Notes: generated by a model from the sequence alone, not told the origin. Positions 28,362 to 37,923 are shown, counted from the first letter of the stretch. The stretch: 64,000 bases of DNA from Algibacter sp. (GCF_029245835.1 NZ_JAQWOO010000032.1:1-64000), one strand, 5' to 3'. Numbers and translations: made by a program.

Positions 28362-31300
28362 TTGAAATATCCATTACAACACATCATTTTAAAAGATTTC
28401 ACGACCCAAAATGGTGTGCTTAATTCTGAAATAAAGTTAAGTTATCAAGTTTTTGGTAAACCCTTAGGACATGCACCAATAGTTTTGGTAAACCATGCAC
28501 TAACAGGGAACAGTGATGTTGCCGGAGATGATGGCTGGTGGAAAGATTTGGTAGGCGATGATAAGGTTATAGATACAAAAATCTATACCGTTTTAGCATT
28601 CAATATTCCGGGTAATGGTTTTGATGGATTTGTAATTGATAATTATAAAGATTTTGTGGCTCGAGATGTTGCAGAACTCTTTTTGAAAGGATTAAAAGAA
28701 TTAAATACAGGTAAGGTATTTGCTGCTATAGGCGGTTCTTTAGGTGGTGGAATAGCTTGGGAAATGGCAGTTCTAAAACCTGATTTTACAGAGCATTTAG
28801 TAGTTGTTGCTACCGATTGGAAATCGACAGACTGGTTAATTGCCAATTGTCAAATTCAAGAGCAATTCCTGTTAAATTCCAAACATCCAGTGCATGATGC
28901 TAGAATGCATGCTATGTTATGTTACCGCACTCCAGAGTCTTTCAAAGAGCGTTTTAAACGTTCTAAAAATGATGATTTAGAGATTTTTAATGTGGAAAGC
29001 TGGTTGTTGCATCATGGTAAAAAACTGCAAGAGCGTTTTCAATTATCGGCTTACAAGTTGATGAATCAGTTATTAAAGTCTATAGATGTTACAAAAGGCA
29101 GGTCGAGTAATTTTAATGTACTTGAAAATATAGAAGCTAAAATTCATATCGTTGGTGTAGATTCTGATTTATTTTTTACGGCAGAAGAAAATAGAGAAAC
29201 TCACAAACAGTTGGCGTTAACCCACCCTAATGTTACCTATAATGAAATTCATTCGGTACATGGGCATGATGCTTTTTTAATGGAATACGAACAACTCGAA
29301 AAAATTATAGAAGGCATTTTTGTGCCACATTCTAAAAGAAAACCTATGAAAGTATTAAAATTTGGAGGCAAATCTTTAGCCAACGGAAAAGGCTTGAGCA
29401 CGGTGCTTTCAATAATTAAAAATAAGGTAAATGATGGAGAGCGATTAAGTATTGTTGTTTCAGCAAGAGGTTCTGCTACCAATGATTTAGAAGTTATTCT
29501 GAATAAAGCTTTAAAAGGCGAGTCTTATAAAGAAGACCTAGAAACGTTTAAAAAATATCAAATTGAACCTTTAAAAAGCATCGATTTTTATGAAGAATTT
29601 TCAACCTTAGATAAGTTATTTGAAGGCGTTAGTTTACTTCGCGATTATAGTAAAAAAACAAAAGATAATATTTTAGCGCAAGGCGAATTATTATCCGTGA
29701 AACTCATTGCTAGTTTGTTAAACCAGCTGGGTATAAAAGCCAATGCAACAGATGCTCGGATATTTATTAAAACGGATGAAACTTTTGGTAATGCACAGCC
29801 TTTATCAAAAATATCAAAAGAAAACACACAAGCTTATTTTAGTAAAAATAAAGACACTATTAATGTCGTTACAGGTTTTATTGCTTCAAATTTAAAAGAC
29901 GAAACAACCACCTTAGGAAGAAATGGTAGTAACTATACAGCCGCTTTATTGGCTAATTTCTTAGATGCTGAAGAATTACAAAACTACACACACGTAAGTG
30001 GTATATATACTGCAGATCCTGTTTTAGTTCCGGACGCTAAACAAATTAGAGAATTATCATTTAGTGAAGCCAATGAATTAGCCAATTTTGGGACCTCTGT
30101 ATTACATGCAAAAACTATAATTCCTTTAGTTGAAAAGAATATCAACCTACGTATTTTGAATACGTTTAATGCAGATGATAAAGGCACCTTAATAACAGCA
30201 AAACCAAGTACTAAAGAGGTAACATCATTATCTATTTTAGACAATGTAGCGTTGCTGAACCTTGAAGGTCGAGGTTTACTTGGAAAGATTGGTGTGGATG
30301 CTAGAATATTTGGTGCATTAAGCAAATATGGCATTAGTGTAAGTATCGTGTCTCAAGGTTCTTCAGAACGAGGCATCGGTTTAATTATTGATGCAGACCA
30401 AGCAAATCAAGCCGTTATTGCTTTAGAGCGTGAGTTTGAAAGTGATTTTTATTCTCAAGATGTGAATAAAATTGCTGTGATTGATGACGTAGCGGTAATT
30501 TCTATTATTGGAATTGAACTGAGTTCATTTCATAAACCATTTAATGCCTTAATTAAAAATCAAATCACACCATTACTTTTTAATAATACCGTTACTGGAA
30601 AGAATGTGAGTTTGGTGGTTAAAAAATCGCAATTACATAAGGCTGTAAATGTGATTCATGGTGAAGTATTCGGGATTTCTAAAAAGATAAATATTGCTAT
30701 TTTTGGACACGGTGGTGTTGGTGGCGCTTTAATAAATCAAATTTTAAAATCGAAAGACGATATTGAGAAACGCAAAGGGATTAACTTAAATGTTTTTGCT
30801 ATTGCAAATTCTAAAAAACTGATTTTAAATAAAAATGGTGCTGATGCAAACTGGGAAGATGCTATAAAATACAGTGCGTACGAAAGTGCTATCGATGATA
30901 TTATTACCTATGCGAAGAACCACCATTTAGAAAACTTAATTGCGGTAGATAATACAGCGAGTTCAGAATTTTACCAGAATTATATTCCTTTAGTTGAAGC
31001 TGGTTTTGATTTAGTATCCTCTAACAAAATAGCGAATACTATTTCTCATGATTTTTACAAAGAATTACGAGTTCAATTAAAAGAAAATAATAAGCAGTAT
31101 TTATATGAAACTACGGTTGGCGCAGGATTACCGTTAATTGATACCATTAAATTGTTACATGAATCTGGAGAGAATATTACTAGAATTCGTGGTGTATTCT
31201 CTGGAACATTAAGTTATTTATTCAATAATTTTTCGGTTGAAGACAAGCCGTTTAGCGAAATTATTCAAGAAACTGTTGATAAAGGTTTTACAGAACCAGA

Positions 31301-31760
31301 CCCACGTGAAGATTTTTCAGGAAATGATGTAGCTAGAAAGCTTTTAATTCTTGCAAGAGAGTTAGATTTGCAAAATGAATTTGAAGATGTTGAGGTGTTG
31401 AATTTAATACCTGAAGCATACAGAGCTATTTCAGTTGAAGATTTTTTATCGCAATTGCATGTTTTAGACGACCAATATCAGAAGATAAAAGACGACCAAA
31501 AAGAGGGGCATGTGCTAAGGTATGTGGGCGATTTATCGGGAGATTTGTCACAAGAAAAAGGACGTTTAGAAGTGAAATTAGTTTCCATTCCAGAAGATAG
31601 TACGTTGGGTCATGTAAAGGGGTCTGATGCTATTTTTGAAATATTTACAGAAAGTTATGGGGAACAACCTATTGTGATTCAAGGTGCTGGAGCTGGGGCA
31701 GAAGTAACAGCAAGAGGCGTTTTTGGAGATATTTTGAGGTTGAGTAAGCATATTAATTAA
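28362..31760 (+). CDS. homoserine O-acetyltransferase / aspartokinase / homoserine dehydrogenase trifunctional fusion (TTG start)
   Basis: MetX-like LVNHALTGNSDV...GGSLGGGIAWEMA; aspartokinase MKVLKFGGKSLANGKGL; HSD NIAIFGHGGVGGALINQI, SGTLSYLFNNF. Confidence 0.88.
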   Translation: MKYPLQHIILKDFTTQNGVLNSEIKLSYQVFGKPLGHAPIVLVNHALTGNSDVAGDDGWWKDLVGDDKVIDTKIYTVLAFNIPGNGFDGFVIDNYKDFVARDVAELFLKGLKELNTGKVFAAIGGSLGGGIAWEMAVLKPDFTEHLVVVATDWKSTDWLIANCQIQEQFLLNSKHPVHDARMHAMLCYRTPESFKERFKRSKNDDLEIFNVESWLLHHGKKLQERFQLSAYKLMNQLLKSIDVTKGRSSNFNVLENIEAKIHIVGVDSDLFFTAEENRETHKQLALTHPNVTYNEIHSVHGHDAFLMEYEQLEKIIEGIFVPHSKRKPMKVLKFGGKSLANGKGLSTVLSIIKNKVNDGERLSIVVSARGSATNDLEVILNKALKGESYKEDLETFKKYQIEPLKSIDFYEEFSTLDKLFEGVSLLRDYSKKTKDNILAQGELLSVKLIASLLNQLGIKANATDARIFIKTDETFGNAQPLSKISKENTQAYFSKNKDTINVVTGFIASNLKDETTTLGRNGSNYTAALLANFLDAEELQNYTHVSGIYTADPVLVPDAKQIRELSFSEANELANFGTSVLHAKTIIPLVEKNINLRILNTFNADDKGTLITAKPSTKEVTSLSILDNVALLNLEGRGLLGKIGVDARIFGALSKYGISVSIVSQGSSERGIGLIIDADQANQAVIALEREFESDFYSQDVNKIAVIDDVAVISIIGIELSSFHKPFNALIKNQITPLLFNNTVTGKNVSLVVKKSQLHKAVNVIHGEVFGISKKINIAIFGHGGVGGALINQILKSKDDIEKRKGINLNVFAIANSKKLILNKNGADANWEDAIKYSAYESAIDDIITYAKNHHLENLIAVDNTASSEFYQNYIPLVEAGFDLVSSNKIANTISHDFYKELRVQLKENNKQYLYETTVGAGLPLIDTIKLLHESGENITRIRGVFSGTLSYLFNNFSVEDKPFSEIIQETVDKGFTEPDPREDFSGNDVARKLLILARELDLQNEFEDVEVLNLIPEAYRAISVEDFLSQLHVLDDQYQKIKDDQKEGHVLRYVGDLSGDLSQEKGRLEVKLVSIPEDSTLGHVKGSDAIFEIFTESYGEQPIVIQGAGAGAEVTARGVFGDILRLSKHIN

Positions 31761-31825
31761 ATAGACTTATTATTTCTGCGAAGGCGGGAATCTAGAAGTT
31801 CAAGCCTTATTGGTTGTCGAAAAAC

Positions 31826-31857
31826 AGACCTACAAGGTTTTGCAAATCTCGCAGTTC
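31826..31857. repeat. family A palindrome, reverse orientation
   Basis: AGACCTACAAGGTTTTGCAAATCTCGCAGTTC. Confidence 0.6.
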
Positions 31858-31896
31858 TGCTAGTAGATAAATATGATGTTTAGTTTGAAAACTGTT

Positions 31897-32002
31897 TTTG
31901 GAGGATAGGTGCATTAGGGATTGCAGAGGAAAGCTCACAGCCCGACGAAGGAGGTGCGAGGACTTGCAACGTAAAGCCCGACCCTTTAGGGTAATGCCCA
32001 AA
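31897..32002 (+). repeat. family C structured element
   Basis: GCATTAGGGATTGCAGAGG...AAAGCCCGACCCTTTAGGGTAATGCCCAAA. Confidence 0.72.
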
Positions 32003-32018
32003 TAAAAAAAATTAAAAT

Positions 32019-32051
32019 AGACCTTTCAGGTTTTCAAAACCTAAATGGTCT
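32019..32051. repeat. family A palindrome (degenerate)
   Basis: AGACCTTTCAGGTTTTCAAAACCTAAATGGTCT. Confidence 0.65.
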
Positions 32052-32062
32052 GAAACTAAGAA

Positions 32063-33238
32063 ATGAGCAAGAATAAAAAAAAAATTGAAACCGAAGCTAT
32101 AAGAATACAGAGTGAAAGATCTCAGTTTTCAGAGCATTCTACACCATTATATCTAACTTCTGGATTTGTATTTGACGATGCTGAGGACATGAGAGCATCA
32201 TTTGCTGAAGAAAAGCAACGCGATTTATACAGCCGTTATAGTAACCCAAACGTTAGCGAATTTGTAGATAAAGTTTGCGCCATGGAAGGTGCAGAAGCAG
32301 GTTTTGCATTTGCGAGTGGCATGGCTGCGGTGTTTTCAACATTTGCTACCCTTTTAGACGCTGGAGACCATGTGTTATCATGCAGTTCTGTATTTGGGGC
32401 AACTCATGGTTTGTTTACCAAATATTTCCCTAAATGGAATATTGAGTGTTCTTATTTTAATATTAATGAAGTTGATAGTATAGAGGGTTTAATTCAACCA
32501 AATACAAAGTTTATTTATGCTGAAACACCAACAAATCCTGGAGTGGATGTCTTAGATATGGATGCGCTGAGTGCTATTTGTAAAAAGCATAATTTGTTAT
32601 TGGTTATTGATAATTGTTTTGCGACGCCCTATTTACAAAACCCAATTAAGCATGGTGCTGATTTAGTGATTCATTCAGCTACCAAACTAATGGATGGACA
32701 AGGTCGTGTGCTTGGTGGCATTACAGTTGGTAAAAAAGAGTTGATTCGAGAAATTTATTTATTCTCTAGATTGACAGGGCCATCCATGAGTCCTTTTAAC
32801 GCTTGGGTATTATCTAAATCTTTGGAAACCCTTGCTCTTCGGGTTGAGAAACATTGTGAAAATGCTTTAAAATTGGCAATATATTTAGAGGCACATCCTA
32901 AAGTAAAATGGGTAAAATATCCGTTTTTAAAGTCTCATCCTAAATACGAAATTGCTAAGAAACAAATGCGATTAGGAGGTAATATTATTGCTTTTGAAGT
33001 GGAAGGTGGTTTAGATAGTGGTAGGGCCTTTTTAAATGCCATTAAAATGTGCTCATTATCAGCTAATTTAGGAGATACAAGGACTATTGTAACACATCCA
33101 GCAAGTACGACACATGCTAAGGTAGAGCAAGATGTAAAGGTTGCGGCAGGTATTACAGACGGTATGGTGCGTGTTTCAGTTGGTTTAGAACATGTGGACG
33201 ATATTATTGAGGATTTGGAGCAAGCTTTAGAAAACTAA
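32063..33238 (+). CDS. metZ: O-succinyl/acetylhomoserine sulfhydrylase-like PLP enzyme
   Basis: SERSQFSEHSTPLYLTSGFVFDDAEDM; Cys/Met metabolism family. Confidence 0.82.
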   Translation: MSKNKKKIETEAIRIQSERSQFSEHSTPLYLTSGFVFDDAEDMRASFAEEKQRDLYSRYSNPNVSEFVDKVCAMEGAEAGFAFASGMAAVFSTFATLLDAGDHVLSCSSVFGATHGLFTKYFPKWNIECSYFNINEVDSIEGLIQPNTKFIYAETPTNPGVDVLDMDALSAICKKHNLLLVIDNCFATPYLQNPIKHGADLVIHSATKLMDGQGRVLGGITVGKKELIREIYLFSRLTGPSMSPFNAWVLSKSLETLALRVEKHCENALKLAIYLEAHPKVKWVKYPFLKSHPKYEIAKKQMRLGGNIIAFEVEGGLDSGRAFLNAIKMCSLSANLGDTRTIVTHPASTTHAKVEQDVKVAAGITDGMVRVSVGLEHVDDIIEDLEQALEN

Positions 33239-33346
33239 GCTTTTCAAAGTTCTATTTAATGTGTGAATATTGACTGCTTTTTTTAAACTCCATAAATCAT
33301 CAGTAGAGGATAAAAAGAGAAACTCTATGTATTTTCATTATTATAG

Positions 33347-33401
33347 AAAAAACAACCCCGTTTTTATAGGCTTTTGGTCTGTTAACAGGGTTGTTTTTTT
33401 T
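33347..33401. terminator. terminator between convergent genes
   Basis: AAAAAACAACCC ... GGGTTGTTTTTTT. Confidence 0.75.
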
Positions 33402-33488
33402 ATTTGAGTTTACAACTTAGTTTCTAGTCTGTAAGTATTTATTGATAACCTTAATTATTATAATTACTTTAAACATATTCTACTTTAT

Positions 33489-34943
33489 TTAAAACATTCC
33501 AGGAATACCTGGAAGTTGTCCTACTAAGGCTAAGGAAACTATGCAAATAATAAACATGATACCTGGGATAATTAGTTTTTCTTTTAAGGACAATTCTTTC
33601 GCTCTTTCTTTATCGCCAATTAAGCCAAGGTTATCAAGTAACATGGTTAAGGCCCAACCAAAAACAGGGTTTACAAAAGCACAGGCAAAAATACAAGTAC
33701 CTGCACTTAGGGAGTCATTATGTTTTTGTACCATTTGCATCCCGGCCTCTAGTAATGGTAAAAATACACCAACAATAAGAGCGACTCTAAGTACGGGTTC
33801 CCACATGGCTAAGTCCATGGGGTAGCCAAAAATAGCAGCTAAAACACATAGCAATGCCGTAAGTATTGCGCCACCCGGAATTGGGCGTTTTGCAATTGCC
33901 GCAGGAATCATATAAGTTCCCCAAGAAGACGCTATATTTCCTCCTCCTAAAAAAGATCCTACAATTTGACGAATGGAAGCTACGGTCATGGTGTCATCAA
34001 CATCCATTAAAACATCTTTTGCTTTTTTAGGATAGTTTAATTCTTGAAATACGCGATGACCTAAATAATCTGGAGACCACATGGCTACTGCTAGAATAGC
34101 GAAAGGAATTACTGCTATATAATGGCTAAAATCTGGCCATCCTAGTTGCCAGCCTGTATGCTCTCCCCACCACCATAAAGGGTTCATATGTGGTAAACCA
34201 GGTTTTGTGGAAAACTCAAAATCAGCACCCATTGAAAAAGCAATAATACCAGCAAGAGCAGAGCATAAAGGAATAGCAAGCCATCTTTTTTTAATACGAG
34301 CTAAATAGGCGTAAATAAGAATAGTTACTCCAATAACTACAAACGAAATCGTACTTGTTTTAGCGTTTGAAGCCCAAGTTTCTAATTTTGTTATTTGACC
34401 AATAAGACCAACAGCGCCTAGATAAATAAGTAGACCGCCACGAACTCCTACACCTGTTAAGGTCATCAGTTTAGACCCTCCTTTTGTAATACTTAAAGTG
34501 AGTCCAAAAACACCAATAAGAATTCCTAAAGCAAGTGGATGTCCTCCTGCAGCAGCAATAACAGGTATTAAGGGTATCATGGGGCCATGTGTGCCTGCTA
34601 GATTTGCACGAGGATTAAGGATTGCAGAAAAGATAATAACAAAAATCCCGCCGGCTATCAATAGTTCATATCTAACATTTTCTGCAACAAATTCTGGCGA
34701 AAGACCAAATTGAGTTGCAAAAGCGGCTACCATTGCTGTTACCATGACAACTTTACCTATAGTTGCCGCTAAAGCAGGAACCCAATCTTCAATTTCAATA
34801 TTAAAATCTCTAAAGGGTAAATGAATGCGCCAACGGCGAAACTTCATAATAGATAATTCATGTTCTAAATAGTCTTCTCTTTTTTCAAATTCACTTGACT
34901 TTTTACGTTGCTCTTGGTAAGAGTTGTCTTTGTCTTTCTTCAT
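33489..34943 (-). CDS. multi-pass membrane protein, DUF3360-like putative transporter
   Basis: SEFEKREDYLEHELSIMKFRRWRIHLPFRDFNIEIEDWVPALAATIGK; ILNPRANLAGTHGPMIPLIPVIAAAGGHPLALG. Confidence 0.7.
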   Translation of the reverse strand: MKKDKDNSYQEQRKKSSEFEKREDYLEHELSIMKFRRWRIHLPFRDFNIEIEDWVPALAATIGKVVMVTAMVAAFATQFGLSPEFVAENVRYELLIAGGIFVIIFSAILNPRANLAGTHGPMIPLIPVIAAAGGHPLALGILIGVFGLTLSITKGGSKLMTLTGVGVRGGLLIYLGAVGLIGQITKLETWASNAKTSTISFVVIGVTILIYAYLARIKKRWLAIPLCSALAGIIAFSMGADFEFSTKPGLPHMNPLWWWGEHTGWQLGWPDFSHYIAVIPFAILAVAMWSPDYLGHRVFQELNYPKKAKDVLMDVDDTMTVASIRQIVGSFLGGGNIASSWGTYMIPAAIAKRPIPGGAILTALLCVLAAIFGYPMDLAMWEPVLRVALIVGVFLPLLEAGMQMVQKHNDSLSAGTCIFACAFVNPVFGWALTMLLDNLGLIGDKERAKELSLKEKLIIPGIMFIICIVSLALVGQLPGIPGMF

Positions 34944-35325
34944 CTATAAGTTCTGTTAATAAAATACAAATTCACTAAATTAGGAATAGAAAGGTTTATT
35001 TGTCTATTCTTAAAATGACTGTTACAAAACTAGTATGTTCACTGTCTTTCAAATATGAGAATTGTTAGTTTTTTTGTTTTTTTTTTTTTTTTCAGATTTA
35101 TATGTAAGTTTTTTAACTAAAGTTTTACTGATGTAAAAAGCCTATCATCGATGCAAAAGAAATGATTTAAACCTAAGTTTTGATTAGGTGGTATTTCAAT
35201 AATGTGTTTTTTTATGGTTTAGATAAGTGGATACTTAGTGAATAATTTTTAGAATACTGGTTTTTAATAAATTATAAGTTTTTGTAAAACTAATAGCACT
35301 CCACTAAAATACTTATATTAGCATC

Positions 35326-35745
35326 ATGCTATCTAAAAAAACAAAATACGGACTTAAGGCGTTAACTTTCATCGCAAGAAGTGAAAGTGATATGCCAGTT
35401 CAGGTTAGTCTGATTGCAAAAAGTGAACAAATTCCACCAAAATTTTTAGAAGGTATACTTTTAACCCTAAGAAAATCCGGTATTTTAGGTTCCAAAAAAG
35501 GGAAACATGGCGGCTACTATTTGCGACATAAACCTTCTGAAATAAAAATGACCGATGTGATGCGCGTTTTAGAAGGGCCAATTGCCATGGTGCCTTGTGT
35601 TAGTCTCAATTATTATGAAAAATGCGACGACTGCCCTGATGAAAACCTATGTAGTGTGCATAAACTCATGGTTCAAGTGCGTGATAATACACTTAAAGTG
35701 TTTAGAAATACGACTTTAGCTGATTTGTCTAATACTAATGTCTGA
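35326..35745 (+). CDS. Rrf2 family transcriptional regulator
   Basis: MLSKKTKYGLKALTFIA; RKSGILGSKKGKHGGYYL winged-helix; Cys-rich stretch. Confidence 0.9.
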   Translation: MLSKKTKYGLKALTFIARSESDMPVQVSLIAKSEQIPPKFLEGILLTLRKSGILGSKKGKHGGYYLRHKPSEIKMTDVMRVLEGPIAMVPCVSLNYYEKCDDCPDENLCSVHKLMVQVRDNTLKVFRNTTLADLSNTNV

Positions 35746-35843
35746 AGAATTCTCAATATTTTTCTGTATTTAACAAGATTATTCACTCTTTACTCTAAAA
35801 TTATTCCATTATTCTAAAAAGTTGTTAAATCTCTTTTTTGTCT

Positions 35844-35863
35844 TGTAAAATGTTTTACATTTG
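35844..35863 (+). promoter_or_regulatory. candidate operator overlapping a Bacteroidetes-type -7 box for the sulfate assimilation operon
   Basis: perfect palindrome TGTAAAAtgTTTTACA (35844-35859) overlapping TACATTTG (TAnnTTTG) at 35856-35863. Confidence 0.55.
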
Positions 35864-35906
35864 TATTCCCTACTAAATCGATAGGGTTAATATAAAACAA
35901 TTACAA

Positions 35907-36164
35907 ATGATTGCACAAATGTTAGTAAAAAACAAAGAAAAATCGACCTATAAGGAGGACAGTACCAATGAAAAACCTTTGAGAAGTGTTGTGAAATCTC
36001 TTAGTTGGAGAACCATTGGAACTTTAGATACGATTTTGATTTCTTGGTTGATAACAGGTAAGTTAGACTTAGCATTTTCAATCGGTGGTATCGAGCTGGT
36101 TACTAAAATGGTGTTATACTTTTTCCATGAGCGTGTTTGGAATTCAATTAAGTGGGGTAAATAA
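35907..36164 (+). CDS. DUF2061 membrane protein
   Basis: SVVKSLSWRTIGTLDTILISWLITG...FFHERVWN. Confidence 0.85.
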   Translation: MIAQMLVKNKEKSTYKEDSTNEKPLRSVVKSLSWRTIGTLDTILISWLITGKLDLAFSIGGIELVTKMVLYFFHERVWNSIKWGK

Positions 36165-36176
36165 ATAGCGATTAAT

Positions 36177-36797
36177 ATGTTTACAGATACTCAAATAGAA
36201 GAATTAAACAAAAGTTTTGAAAAAGCAACACCTTCTGAAATTATTCATAAGGCTTTTGAGCTTAATAAAAAAGCAGTTGTTACAACTAATTTCAGGCCTT
36301 ATGAAGCTGCTATTTTGCATGCAGTCAGTAAAATAGAATCTACGATTCCTGTGGTTTGGTGTGATACGGGTTATAATACACCTCAAACGTATAAGCATGC
36401 AGAACAAGTTATTAAAGATTTAAACTTAAATGTGTCTTTATATGTGCCAAAACAAACGTCTTCTCATAGGGATGTGGTTATGGGAATACCAAGTGTAGAT
36501 GCGCCAGAACATGGGTTGTTTACAGAGCAAGTAAAGCTTGAGCCCTTTAAAAGAGCCATGGATGAGCATAAGCCTAACGTTTGGTTTACAAACCTACGTC
36601 AAGGTCAAACTGCATTTAGAAATAGCATAGGGATTTTTAGCTTAAGTAAAGATGGCGTTTTAAAAGTGAGTCCATTTTATTATTGGTCTGATGAAAAACT
36701 AGATGCCTACCTTGGCGACAATAACTTACCAAACGAGTTTAAATATTTCGATCCAACAAAAGCATTAGAAAATAGAGAGTGTGGTTTACACGCTTAA
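36177..36797 (+). CDS. cysH: phosphoadenosine phosphosulfate (PAPS/APS) reductase
   Basis: WCDTGYNTPQTY; ENRECGLHA C-terminus; PAPS reductase family. Confidence 0.87.
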   Translation: MFTDTQIEELNKSFEKATPSEIIHKAFELNKKAVVTTNFRPYEAAILHAVSKIESTIPVVWCDTGYNTPQTYKHAEQVIKDLNLNVSLYVPKQTSSHRDVVMGIPSVDAPEHGLFTEQVKLEPFKRAMDEHKPNVWFTNLRQGQTAFRNSIGIFSLSKDGVLKVSPFYYWSDEKLDAYLGDNNLPNEFKYFDPTKALENRECGLHA

Positions 36798-36851
36798 TTT
36801 AGTTTACGGTCGCAGTCACGGTAAACACTAATAAAACTAAATAGAAACAAC

Positions 36852-36910
36852 AATATTCTTACTACACCCGAGTAAGAATCCCTCCCTTCTGGGGAGGTTA
36901 GGTGGGGCTT
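36852..36910 (+). repeat. extended family B module
   Basis: ATTCTTACTacacccgAGTAAGAAT + CCTCCCttctGGGGAGG + TTAGGTGGGGCT, ending about 4 nt before ATG 36914. Confidence 0.8.
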
Positions 36911-36913
36911 ATT

Positions 36914-37819
36914 ATGAAAAAAGACACATCAACTATCAATTCATTAGAAAACGAAGCGATATACATTATGAGAGAAGTGGCAGCGCAGTTTGAAAAGCCT
37001 GTGTTATTATTCTCAGGAGGAAAAGATTCAATTACGTTAGTAAGGCTGGCTGTTAAAGCATTTTATCCTGCAAAAGTGCCTTTTCCACTAATGCACATTG
37101 ATACTGGGCACAACTTTCCGGAAACAATTGAATTTAGAGACCGTTTGTGTAAGGAATTAGGTTTAGAATTGATTGTTAGAAATGTACAAGATTCTATTGA
37201 TGAAGGAAAAGTAAAAGAAGAATCTGGACGTTACGCAAGTAGAAATATGTTGCAAACGACGACACTTTTAGATGCGTTAGAAGAATTCAAATTTGATGCA
37301 GCTATTGGTGGAGCAAGACGTGACGAAGAAAAAGCAAGAGCAAAAGAACGTATTTTTTCAGTTCGTGATGATTTCGGACAATGGGATGAAAAAAATCAAC
37401 GCCCAGAGTTGTTTGATATGTTAAATGGAGAAATTGATCATGGTCAAAATGTTCGTGTATTCCCAATTTCAAACTGGACAGAATTAGATGTTTGGTCTTA
37501 CATAGAAAAAGAAAATATCGAAATTCCATCCATTTATTTTGCACACAAACGTAAAGTCTTTTTAAGAGATGGTATGATTTGGTCTGCTGAAGATGAAGTG
37601 GTTTATAGGGATGATAACGAAGAAGTATTAGAAAAAATGGTGCGTTTTAGAACCGTTGGCGATATGAGTTGTACTGCAGCAGTATTATCAGACGCTGTTT
37701 CAATTTCTAAAGTAGTGGAAGAAATTAGAGATTCTACAATATCAGAGCGTGGCGCACGTATTGATGATAAACGCTCTGAAGCAGCCATGGAAAAACGTAA
37801 ACAACAAGGGTATTTTTAA
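36914..37819 (+). CDS. cysD: sulfate adenylyltransferase subunit 2
   Basis: LLFSGGKDSITLVRLA, IGGARRDEEKARAKERIFS; start revised to ATG 36914. Confidence 0.93.
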   Translation: MKKDTSTINSLENEAIYIMREVAAQFEKPVLLFSGGKDSITLVRLAVKAFYPAKVPFPLMHIDTGHNFPETIEFRDRLCKELGLELIVRNVQDSIDEGKVKEESGRYASRNMLQTTTLLDALEEFKFDAAIGGARRDEEKARAKERIFSVRDDFGQWDEKNQRPELFDMLNGEIDHGQNVRVFPISNWTELDVWSYIEKENIEIPSIYFAHKRKVFLRDGMIWSAEDEVVYRDDNEEVLEKMVRFRTVGDMSCTAAVLSDAVSISKVVEEIRDSTISERGARIDDKRSEAAMEKRKQQGYF

Positions 37820-37820
37820 A

Positions 37821-37848
37821 AAGCCCACTAGCCCTCAGAAGGGGGAAC
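37821..37848 (-). repeat. family B inverted arm
   Basis: AAGCCCACTAGCCCTCAGAAGGGGGAAC. Confidence 0.6.
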
Positions 37849-37871
37849 TAGTAAGTTTGCTTATAACAAAT

Positions 37872-37899
37872 CCTGCGAGTTTTTAAAAACCTTGTAGGT
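37872..37899. repeat. family A palindrome (wobble subtype)
   Basis: CCTGCGAGTTTTTAAAAACCTTGTAGGT. Confidence 0.7.
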
Positions 37900-37923
37900 A
37901 TAAAAATTAAATTTAAAACAACA

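Noticed and set aside
31807-32001. 64-aa minus ORF
   Set aside because: Coincides with family A/C repeats rather than a gene
33541-33825. 94-aa + strand ORF inside the DUF3360-like gene
   Set aside because: Antisense shadow of the membrane protein gene
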